From an uncultured Bacillota bacterium (GTDB taxonomy: Bacteria; Bacillota_I; Bacilli_A; RFN20; CAG-449): a stretch of 5,660 nt of DNA. Both the position numbers and the translations under genes were made by a program. Shown in pieces: positions 1 through 5,397 of the stretch (the stretch's first letter is position 1; every line of letters begins with the position of its first letter). The DNA lies in assembly GCA_905204225.1 (NCBI GenBank), contig CAJKZK010000108.1, positions 1 through 5,660 on the forward strand, given 5' to 3'. Under the pieces are notes generated by a model. It ran no database searches, was not told the origin of the DNA, and saw nothing but the letters and a program-made list of their open reading frames with translations.

Positions 1-1478
1 CTAGAGATTTAAGAAATCAAGCTATTCAAAAAATTCAAAATTTACCTTTAAAATATTTAGATAATCATTCGTATGGAGATATTGTTTCTAGAATTATTAG
101 TGATGTTGAAACTATATCTGATGGTTTGTTATTAGGATTTAATCAAGTATTCACTGGTGTTGTTACAATTGCAATAACATTGATTTTTATGTTTACAATG
201 AAATGGGAAATGGCTTTAACTGTTGTTGTTTTAACTCCTTTATCATTATTTGTTGCTAAATTTATATCTAAAAAGATTCATAAATATTTTGCTAATCAAT
301 CTATTTTAAAAGGTGAACAAACTGCTTTTATTGAAGAAATGGTTAATGGCCAAAAGATTGTTAGAGCATTTAATCATGAAGAAGCAAATCAAAAGAAATT
401 TGAAGAAATATCATCACGTTTAGAAGTAGCGTCATTAAAAGCTAATTTCTTTTCTTCATTAGTTAATCCTACTACTAGATTTGTTAATGCTTTAGTGTAT
501 GCTTTAATTTGCTTAATAGGTTCAATTATTTGTATTAATACTAAAAACTTAGATCATTCATTAGTTTTTACTACTGGTATGTTAACTACATTTTTATCTT
601 ATGCAAGTCAATATACAAAACCATTTAATGATATATCAAGCGTTGTTACTGAGCTTCAAAATGCTTTAACTTGTGCATCTAGAGTATATGATTTGTTAGA
701 TGAAGATGAAGAGATACAAGATAAAAAAGATGCTTATAAATTAGAAAATGCCATTGGAGATGTAGAACTTAAAAATATTTATTTTTCTTATGTCGAAAAT
801 CAACATTTAATTGAAAATTTTAATTTAAAAGTAAAACATGGACAAAAAATAGCGATTGTTGGTCCTACAGGATGTGGAAAAACTACTTTAATTAATTTAC
901 TTATGAGATTTTATGATGTTGTAGATGGCTCAATTTCAATTGATAATTATGATTTAAGAGATTTACAAAGAAATTCAATTAGAGATAATTATGGAATGGT
1001 TCTACAAGAAACATATCTTCGTCATGCATCAATTAAAGATAATATTTTGATGGGAAAAGAAATAAGTGAAGAAAGATTAATTGAGATTGCTAAACAAAGT
1101 CATATATATAATTTTGTTACTACTTTAAAAGATGGCTTTAATACTATTGTTGATGATAATAATGGGTTATTATCACAAGGTCAAAAACAATTAATTTGTA
1201 TTGCTAGAGTAATGGTTAATTTACCACCAATGTTAATTCTTGATGAAGCTACTTCTTCTATTGATACAAGAACAGAATTAAAAATACAAGATGCATTTAA
1301 TAAAATGATGAAAGGTAGAACTTCATTTATTGTTGCACATAGATTATCTACTATTAAAGAAGCAGATATAATCATTGTTATGAATGAAGGCCATATTATT
1401 GAACAAGGTAATCATCAAGAATTATTAAAAAAGAAAGGCTTTTATTACAATTTATATAATTCACAATTTCAACAATAA
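1..1478 (+). CDS. ABC exporter half-transporter (fused membrane and ATPase domains), 5' end outside window
   Basis: This is a membrane exporter of the ABCB/MdlB/LmrA type, working as a dimer that uses ATP to move a substrate outward; the substrate cannot be told. The frame is open to the left edge (first whole codon at 3), giving 491 visible residues. Family members run about 570-630, so roughly 80-140 N-terminal residues, probably TM1-2, are missing. Visible residues 1-41 (start RDLRNQAIQKIQNLPLKYLD, then GDIVSRIISDVETIS) match the cytoplasmic loop of this family, so the internal TTG at 126 is not the start. Hydrophobic segments lie near 51-68, 71-87, 160-179 and 187-204. The ATPase domain is complete: Walker A GPTGCGKT (287-294), Q-loop Q335, signature LSQGQ (390-394), Walker B ILDEA with catalytic E415, D-loop SSID and switch H446. 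LSQGQ is common in this subfamily. A partner half-transporter upstream is possible but unseen. No terminator separates it from rubrerythrin. Confidence 0.93.
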   Translation, partial: RDLRNQAIQKIQNLPLKYLDNHSYGDIVSRIISDVETISDGLLLGFNQVFTGVVTIAITLIFMFTMKWEMALTVVVLTPLSLFVAKFISKKIHKYFANQSILKGEQTAFIEEMVNGQKIVRAFNHEEANQKKFEEISSRLEVASLKANFFSSLVNPTTRFVNALVYALICLIGSIICINTKNLDHSLVFTTGMLTTFLSYASQYTKPFNDISSVVTELQNALTCASRVYDLLDEDEEIQDKKDAYKLENAIGDVELKNIYFSYVENQHLIENFNLKVKHGQKIAIVGPTGCGKTTLINLLMRFYDVVDGSISIDNYDLRDLQRNSIRDNYGMVLQETYLRHASIKDNILMGKEISEERLIEIAKQSHIYNFVTTLKDGFNTIVDDNNGLLSQGQKQLICIARVMVNLPPMLILDEATSSIDTRTELKIQDAFNKMMKGRTSFIVAHRLSTIKEADIIIVMNEGHIIEQGNHQELLKKKGFYYNLYNSQFQQ

Positions 1479-1490
1479 TGTATGTTTTCC

Positions 1491-1507
1491 ATAATTCAAA
1501 GAATAAT
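1491..1507. promoter_or_regulatory. weak inverted repeat upstream of rubrerythrin (possible operator)
   Basis: ATAATTC-AAA-GAATAAT pairs at 6 of 7 positions and lies just upstream of the rubrerythrin Shine-Dalgarno. Rubrerythrins of anaerobic Bacillota are often controlled by the peroxide sensor PerR, whose box is an AT-rich 7-1-7 repeat. The spacing here is 7-3-7, so the match is poor. In DNA this AT-rich it may be chance. Confidence 0.15.
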
Positions 1508-1527
1508 AATATAAAAAGGAGAAAATT

Positions 1528-2082
1528 ATGGATAAAACAACACCATCAAAATTAATTGGTTCACAAACTGAAAAAAATCTTATGAGAGCGTTTATTGGTG
1601 AATCAGAAGCAAGAAATAAATATAATTTTTTTGCTGCTATTGCATCTCAAGAAGGATATGAACAAATAGGAGCGATATTTAATGAAACTGCAAACAACGA
1701 AAAAGAACATGCAGAAATTTGGCTTAACGCACTAGGTGGAATAAAAAATACTCAAGATAATTTAACTGACGCGATAAATGGTGAAGATTATGAATATAGC
1801 GAAATGTATAAAGAATTTAGCAAAATAGCTATTCAAGAAGGTTTTTTAGATATAGCTAATAAATTTCAATTAGTAGCTGAAATAGAAAAACAACATCGAG
1901 ATAGATATAAAAAATTATTAGAAAACTTGATTAATAATGAAGTTTTTCAAAAGAAAACAGGACTTTATGTTTGGAAATGTAGAAATTGTGGAAATATTAT
2001 TATTAGTAACAAAGCACCTCAAATATGTCCTGTTTGTTCAAAACCTCAAGCATATTTTGAATTAAATTGTGAAAACTATTAA
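1528..2082 (+). CDS. rbr: rubrerythrin (diiron peroxidase with C-terminal rubredoxin-like domain)
   Basis: This is a cytoplasmic non-haem diiron protein that reduces hydrogen peroxide to water, protecting anaerobes from oxidative stress; electrons enter through the C-terminal rubredoxin-type iron site. At 184 aa it is close to the usual ~190. Domain 1 (about 12-135) is a ferritin-like four-helix bundle with the expected ligands: E25 in GESEARNKY, E58-x2-H61 (EKEH), E89 and E92 (EYSEMY), and E120-x2-H123 (EKQH). Domain 2 (about 148-180) has C151-x2-C154 and C167-x2-C170, giving one Fe(Cys)4 site, and ends with the typical PQAYFEL. All key residues are present. The ATG at 1528 follows AGGAG (1517-1521) by 6 nt, and the N-terminus aligns with Desulfovibrio rubrerythrin (memory-based comparison). 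The 49-nt gap after the ABC gene has no terminator or convincing promoter. Thioredoxin follows 50 nt downstream, suggesting a redox-defence unit. Confidence 0.96.
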   Translation: MDKTTPSKLIGSQTEKNLMRAFIGESEARNKYNFFAAIASQEGYEQIGAIFNETANNEKEHAEIWLNALGGIKNTQDNLTDAINGEDYEYSEMYKEFSKIAIQEGFLDIANKFQLVAEIEKQHRDRYKKLLENLINNEVFQKKTGLYVWKCRNCGNIIISNKAPQICPVCSKPQAYFELNCENY

Positions 2083-2117
2083 TTATATGTTTAAAATATC
2101 ATATAATGATTTTACTT

Positions 2118-2125
2118 AAGGAGGT
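2118..2125 (+). promoter_or_regulatory. strong Shine-Dalgarno that fixes the thioredoxin start
   Basis: AAGGAGGT, a near-perfect complement to the 16S rRNA 3' end, ends 7 nt before the ATG at 2133. It lies inside the longer open frame that begins at the ATG at 2106. That earlier ATG has no such site and would add nine residues foreign to thioredoxins. The start at 2133 is therefore chosen. Confidence 0.9.
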
Positions 2126-2132
2126 AAAAAAA

Positions 2133-2441
2133 ATGGAAGTATTACATTTAAATAAAAATAATTTTAAAGAAGAAGTCATGGATTATAAAGGCAAAGTTTT
2201 AATTGATTTTTGGGCTCCTTGGTGCAATCCTTGTAGAATGCTCGGCCCTGTCATTGAAGAAATTGCTGAAGAAGAAACAGATGTTAAAGTATGTAAAGTT
2301 AATGTCGATGATGAAGCTGAACTTGCTCAAATGTTCCATGTAACAAGCATTCCACTTGTTGTAATAATGGAAAATGGAAAAGTGATTAAAACTTCAGTTG
2401 GTTATAGACCTAAAGAAGATATTCTTGAATTATTAAAATAA
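2133..2441 (+). CDS. trxA: thioredoxin with CNPC active site
   Basis: This small cytoplasmic dithiol/disulfide oxidoreductase passes electrons from thioredoxin reductase to target proteins. Its 102 aa match the usual ~105. The fold signature is clear: FWAPWCNPCRMLGPV with redox cysteines C31 and C34, the buried acid D25, and the cis-proline loop TSIP (P74) followed by VVIMENGK. The active-site dipeptide is Asn-Pro instead of the canonical Gly-Pro, and the residue after the cis-proline is Leu where Thr is usual. An additional cysteine is at C54. The start is set by the strong Shine-Dalgarno. A TATAAT at 2102-2107 could give the gene its own transcript, but no good -35 lies 17 nt upstream, so co-transcription with rubrerythrin is equally possible. 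A hairpin terminator follows the stop directly. No reductase gene is visible. A dedicated partner role with rubrerythrin is inference only. Confidence 0.95.
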   Translation: MEVLHLNKNNFKEEVMDYKGKVLIDFWAPWCNPCRMLGPVIEEIAEEETDVKVCKVNVDDEAELAQMFHVTSIPLVVIMENGKVIKTSVGYRPKEDILELLK

Positions 2442-2442
2442 T

Positions 2443-2476
2443 AAAAAACGCACTGAAAAGTGCGTTATTTTTTATT
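2443..2476. terminator. bidirectional intrinsic terminator after trxA
   Basis: AACGCACT (2447-2454), loop GAAA, AGTGCGTT (2459-2466): a perfect 8-bp stem. On + it is followed by ATTTTTTATT, ending the thioredoxin transcript 6 nt after its stop. On the minus strand the same stem is followed by TTTTATTAT, so it would also end a transcript coming leftward from the 2450-2550 region. Confidence 0.9.
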
Positions 2477-2548
2477 GTAAAGGTCCTATTCACATAGGGC
2501 CTGCTAGAGGGGTATAAGAATGGTAGGTAGTATGAGTTCCTCTAGCAT
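2443..2548 (-). ncRNA. candidate small non-coding RNA (~105 nt), unknown family
   Basis: Positions 2481-2547 form a GC-rich island (31 of 67 bases G/C) next to a stretch with only about 11% G/C (2548-2729). Reading the minus strand from the predicted start near 2547-2548: a stem of 9 perfect pairs (2547-2539 with 2510-2502) encloses a 28-nt region rich in C and U (CTACCTACC, ACCCC). It abuts a second stem of 8 of 9 pairs (2502-2494 with 2489-2481) closed by a GUGA (GNRA-type) tetraloop. A 14-nt A-rich linker and the shared terminator hairpin follow. A promoter lies at the right distance upstream. C-rich single-stranded loops are typical of RNAs that pair with Shine-Dalgarno regions, so a base-pairing regulator is an inference. 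Against this strand, three positions are A-C mismatches that would be G-U pairs on +. It matches no RNA family I recognise. Confidence 0.45.
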
Positions 2549-2553
2549 TAACA

Positions 2554-2582
2554 ATATTAAGATATAAGAATTATTTTTGCAA
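2554..2582 (-). promoter_or_regulatory. promoter of the candidate minus-strand RNA
   Basis: On the minus strand, TTGCAA (2582-2577), a 17-nt spacer and TAATAT (2559-2554; 4 of 6 to consensus) would start transcription at about 2547, exactly at the foot of the first hairpin. TTGCAA with a 17-nt spacer is also used by the glpK and tRNA promoters here. TTGCAA is its own reverse complement, so the -35 alone does not set direction. Confidence 0.4.
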
Positions 2583-2641
2583 GTAAAAAAAATACAAGTT
2601 TACATTTATCTATATATATTTATTATAATTAGATTTTTTTA

Positions 2642-2659
2642 TATTTTTATATAAAAATA
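2642..2659. repeat. 18-bp perfect AT palindrome between the divergent promoters
   Basis: TATTTTTATATAAAAATA reads the same on both strands. It sits between the leftward small-RNA promoter and the rightward glpK promoter, where an operator could act on both. It contains no G or C, and palindromes of this length can arise by chance in such DNA. Confidence 0.2.
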
Positions 2660-2682
2660 CATATTTATCTTAAAACATAGTT

Positions 2683-2711
2683 TTGCAATAATTAATATAT
2701 AATTATATAAT
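2683..2711 (+). promoter_or_regulatory. glpK promoter
   Basis: TTGCAA (2683-2688), a 17-nt spacer and a perfect TATAAT (2706-2711). The start of transcription should fall near 2718, leaving a leader of only about 12 nt (AAGGACATTTTT) with the Shine-Dalgarno AAGGA at its very 5' end. No catabolite (cre) site was seen. A second possible pair, TTTACA (2599-2604) and TATAAT (2624-2629), has a poor 19-nt spacer. Confidence 0.75.
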
Positions 2712-2729
2712 TAAAAAAAGGACATTTTT

Positions 2730-4223
2730 ATGGAAAAAGAAAATAAATATATTATCTCTCTAGATCAAGGTACAACATCTTCAAGAGCGGTTGTATTTGA
2801 TGAAGAAGCCAGAATTATTGAAATTGTTCAAAAAGAATTTCCTCAAATATATCCTCAACCAGGATGGGTCGAACATGATCCAATGGAAATTTATGCTTCT
2901 CAATATGCCGTTTTAATTGAAGCAATTGCTAAAAGTGGTATAGATATAAATAAAGTGAAAACTATTGGTATTTCTAATCAAAGAGAAACTACTATTGTTT
3001 GGAATAAAAATACAGGTAAACCAATTTATAACGCTATAGTATGGCAATGTAGAAGAACATCATCTATAGTTGAACAAATGAAAAAAGACCATTTAGAAGA
3101 ATATGTTTTACAAAATACTGGTTTAGTTTTAGATGCATATTTTTCTGCAACAAAATTAAGATGGATATTAGATAATGTCGAAGGTGCACAACAAGAAGCT
3201 GAAAAAGGTAATCTTTTGTTTGGTACCGTTGATACTTGGTTAATATGGAAATTAACTGGTGGGAAAGTTTTTGCAACAGATTATACTAATGCATCTAGAA
3301 CAATGTTATTTAATATTAAAACATTAACTTGGGATAAAAAATTGTGTGAATATTTTAATATACCATTATCAATGTTACCTAAAGTAAAGAATTCAAGTGA
3401 TGATTTTGGAAAAGTATCAATTTTAGGTAGAAATATTCCTATTTCAGGGGTTGCAGGTGATCAGCAAGCAGCATTATTTGGTCAAACTTGTTTTAAAGAA
3501 GGGGAAATTAAAAATACTTATGGAACTGGTTGCTTTTTATTAATGAATATTGGAGACAAATTTGTAGTATCTAAACATGGATTACTAACTACTATTGCGG
3601 CTACTTATGATAATAAAATTCAATATGCATTAGAAGGCTCCATTTTTGTAGGAGGAGCATTAATTCAATGGTTAAGAGATGAATTAAGATTTATTGTTGA
3701 ATCTAGTGATTCAGAATATTTTGCTAGTAAAGTGAATTCAAATAATGGGGTTTATATTGTTCCTGCTTTTACTGGGCTTGGTGCTCCATATTGGGATATG
3801 TATGCTAGAGGAACAATATTTGGTTTAACTAGAGGTGTTACTAGAAATCATATTATTAGAGCGGCTTTAGAAGCAATTGCATATCAAACATTAGATGTTA
3901 TAAAAGCTATGGAAAAAGACACTTCATTAAAATTAAATAATTTAAAAGTTGATGGTGGTGCTTCACAAAATAATTTTTTGATGCAATTTCAAGCAGATAT
4001 TATAAATACAGAAGTTATAAGACCATCAATAATGGAAAGTACAGCTTTAGGTGTAGCGTTTTTAGCAGGCTTAAAGGAAGGAATATTCTCTTCTTTAGAC
4101 CAAATTATTAAATTAAAAAATAAAAATAATGTTTTTGTTCCGAACATGGATAATAAAATAAGAGAAGAATACATTTATAATTGGCATAAAGCTGTTAATG
4201 CTTGTATTAATTGGAGTAAATAA
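2730..4223 (+). CDS. glpK: glycerol kinase
   Basis: This FGGY-family kinase phosphorylates glycerol to sn-glycerol 3-phosphate with ATP in the cytoplasm, trapping glycerol for glycolysis or lipid synthesis. At 497 aa it matches the family (~500). Both domains are complete. Residues 11-19 (LDQGTTSSR) bind ATP phosphate. Glycerol contacts are R85-E86 in NQRETT, W105, Y137 and D244, the catalytic base in GVAGDQQAALFGQ. The second domain has NTYGTGCFLL (262-271), YALEGSIFVGGALIQWLRD (299-317), FTGLGAPYWD (347-356) and DGGASQNNFLMQ (408-419). The ATG at 2730 follows AAGGA by 7 nt. The loop before D244 (KVSILGRN, 228-235) is about three residues shorter than in E. coli or Enterococcus and carries neither the HPr-phosphorylated histidine nor the E. 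coli GGKGGTR effector loop. It has its own promoter but no visible glpF, glpD/O or regulator neighbour. Confidence 0.97.
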   Translation: MEKENKYIISLDQGTTSSRAVVFDEEARIIEIVQKEFPQIYPQPGWVEHDPMEIYASQYAVLIEAIAKSGIDINKVKTIGISNQRETTIVWNKNTGKPIYNAIVWQCRRTSSIVEQMKKDHLEEYVLQNTGLVLDAYFSATKLRWILDNVEGAQQEAEKGNLLFGTVDTWLIWKLTGGKVFATDYTNASRTMLFNIKTLTWDKKLCEYFNIPLSMLPKVKNSSDDFGKVSILGRNIPISGVAGDQQAALFGQTCFKEGEIKNTYGTGCFLLMNIGDKFVVSKHGLLTTIAATYDNKIQYALEGSIFVGGALIQWLRDELRFIVESSDSEYFASKVNSNNGVYIVPAFTGLGAPYWDMYARGTIFGLTRGVTRNHIIRAALEAIAYQTLDVIKAMEKDTSLKLNNLKVDGGASQNNFLMQFQADIINTEVIRPSIMESTALGVAFLAGLKEGIFSSLDQIIKLKNKNNVFVPNMDNKIREEYIYNWHKAVNACINWSK

Positions 4224-4224
4224 A

Positions 4225-4255
4225 TATTTTAATTAAAATAAATATTTGTTATAAT
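4225..4255 (+). promoter_or_regulatory. extended -10 promoter of the methyltransferase, with AT palindrome over the -35 region
   Basis: TGTTATAAT (4247-4255) is a perfect extended -10 (TGn plus TATAAT). The -35 position (about 4227-4232, TTTTAA) is poor, as is usual for extended -10 promoters. Transcription should begin 7 nt after the box, at 4262, which is the A of the ATG. A 16-bp perfect palindrome, TATTTTAATTAAAATA (4225-4240), covers the -35 region and could be an operator or chance. Confidence 0.5.
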
Positions 4256-4261
4256 TAACCT

Positions 4262-5302
4262 ATGAATTACATTGGCTCAAAATTATCGTTATTAGAATTT
4301 ATTGAAGAAGTTATTCTTAAAGAAGTTGAAAAAAAAGAAAATTTAATATTATGTGATATTTTTTCTGGTACAGGTGTAGTAGGAAATTATTTTAAAGAAA
4401 AAGGTTATAGCGTTATTTCTAATGATATACAATATTTTTCTTATGTATTAGCTAAAGCAATGATAGAAAATAATGGTGAAATCAAATTTGAAAATTTAAA
4501 GAAAATTAATATTGATGACCCTTTTATTTATTTGAACAATATAAAAGGAAGAAAAGGATTTATATATAAAAATTATTGTTTAGAAGGTACTAAAAATAAT
4601 GAATTCCAACGTTTGTATTTTACTGATTATAATGCAAAAAAAATTGATGCTATTCGTTTAAAAATAAAAAAATGGCGTAAAAATGGTTTAATTACTGAAA
4701 AAGAATATTTTTATTTAATTGCAAATTTAGTAGAAGCTAGTGATAAAATTGCTAATACTGCTTCTGTTTATGAGGCATTTTTGAAGGATATAAAAAAAAC
4801 TGCCCAAAAAGAATTAGAAATGAAACCATTAGAATTAAACATACAAAATAATGATTGCTTTTATTTTGCTACTAATGAAGACGCAGATGAATTAATAGAG
4901 CATATATCTGGAGATATTTTATATCTTGATCCTCCATATAATTCTAGAAAATATGATACAAACTATCATATTTTAGAGACTATTGCTTTATATGATTCTC
5001 CAAAAATCAAAGGAAAGACCGGTATAAGAATTGAAGAAACAAAAAAATCAAAATTTTGTATCAAAAAAGAAGCACCTAAAGCTTTAGAATCTTTAATAAA
5101 AAAAGCTAAATTTAAATATATTTTGCTTTCTTATAATGATGAAGGAATTATACCAATTGAAAATATTAAAGAAATCTTTTCTAAATATGGTGAATATACT
5201 TGTTATGAAAAAAAGCATAAAAGATTTAAAGCAGATAATAGTAGAAATTATTTAAAAGATTATACTATCGAATATATTCATTGTTTAAAGAAAAATAAAT
5301 AA
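4262..5302 (+). CDS. D12-class DNA adenine (N6) methyltransferase
   Basis: This enzyme transfers a methyl group from S-adenosylmethionine to adenine N6 in a specific DNA site. Its 346 aa show the alpha-group motif order: motif X NYIGSK (2-7), motif I CDIFSGTGVVG (31-41) for SAM binding, ND (54-55) as the second SAM acidic position, a variable middle (about 70-215) that should hold target recognition, the catalytic motif IV DPPY (223-226) within LYLDPPYNSRKY, then NYHILETIALYD (234-245) and LLSYNDEG (288-295). All catalytic residues are present. The family includes Dam, DpnM and M.FokI; the target site cannot be read from sequence. The ATG at 4262 is fixed by the near-universal M-N-Y-I-G-S-K start, yet no Shine-Dalgarno precedes it, and the promoter predicts a leaderless mRNA. 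It lies 38 nt after glpK. No restriction enzyme gene is in view, so it may be solitary. Confidence 0.92.
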   Translation: MNYIGSKLSLLEFIEEVILKEVEKKENLILCDIFSGTGVVGNYFKEKGYSVISNDIQYFSYVLAKAMIENNGEIKFENLKKINIDDPFIYLNNIKGRKGFIYKNYCLEGTKNNEFQRLYFTDYNAKKIDAIRLKIKKWRKNGLITEKEYFYLIANLVEASDKIANTASVYEAFLKDIKKTAQKELEMKPLELNIQNNDCFYFATNEDADELIEHISGDILYLDPPYNSRKYDTNYHILETIALYDSPKIKGKTGIRIEETKKSKFCIKKEAPKALESLIKKAKFKYILLSYNDEGIIPIENIKEIFSKYGEYTCYEKKHKRFKADNSRNYLKDYTIEYIHCLKKNK

Positions 5303-5309
5303 ATAAATA

Positions 5310-5340
5310 GTTAATTTACTTATTCAACCAACAAATTAAC
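5310..5340. repeat. inverted repeat downstream of the methyltransferase
   Basis: GTTAATTT (5310-5317) and AAATTAAC (5333-5340) form a perfect 8-bp inverted repeat with a 15-nt loop. No T-run follows on +, and the stem is mostly A-T, so it is at best a weak terminator or an RNA 3' end protector. A short AAAT-type tandem repeat precedes it around the stop codon (5295-5308). Confidence 0.3.
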
Positions 5341-5368
5341 AAAAAATAAATAAATTATTAAAAACTAC

Positions 5369-5397
5369 TTGCAATGAATATTGCTATTCTATATAAT
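5369..5397 (+). promoter_or_regulatory. tRNA-Gly promoter
   Basis: TTGCAA (5369-5374), a 17-nt spacer and a perfect TATAAT (5392-5397). The start of transcription should fall near 5404, about 15 nt before the mature tRNA. The -35, spacer length and -10 are identical to those of the glpK promoter. Confidence 0.8.

Noticed and set aside
126..128. TTG as the start of a 450-residue ABC protein
   Set aside because: The frame is open to the left edge and the upstream 41 codons encode conserved family sequence, so the gene simply begins before the window.
2106..2132. Nine-residue N-terminal extension of thioredoxin from the ATG at 2106
   Set aside because: The strong AAGGAGGT at 2118-2125 lies within it and serves the ATG at 2133, where the normal thioredoxin N-terminus begins.
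2481..2550. Known riboswitch or T-box upstream of glpK
   Set aside because: I compared it by eye with remembered consensus features of T-box, purine, preQ1, fluoride, c-di-GMP, THF and ZTP elements and found no match. The glpK promoter also lies downstream, so the island would not be in the main glpK leader.
3064..3276. Minus-strand open frame inside glpK
   Set aside because: It lies wholly within a strongly conserved gene on the other strand, has no family resemblance or start signal, and is a shadow frame. The same holds for the minus-strand frames at 1181-1375 and 3989-4174.
5295..5308. AAAT tandem repeat as a phase-variation switch for the methyltransferase
   Set aside because: The repeat lies at the stop codon, so length changes would alter at most the last residues and would not switch the gene off.
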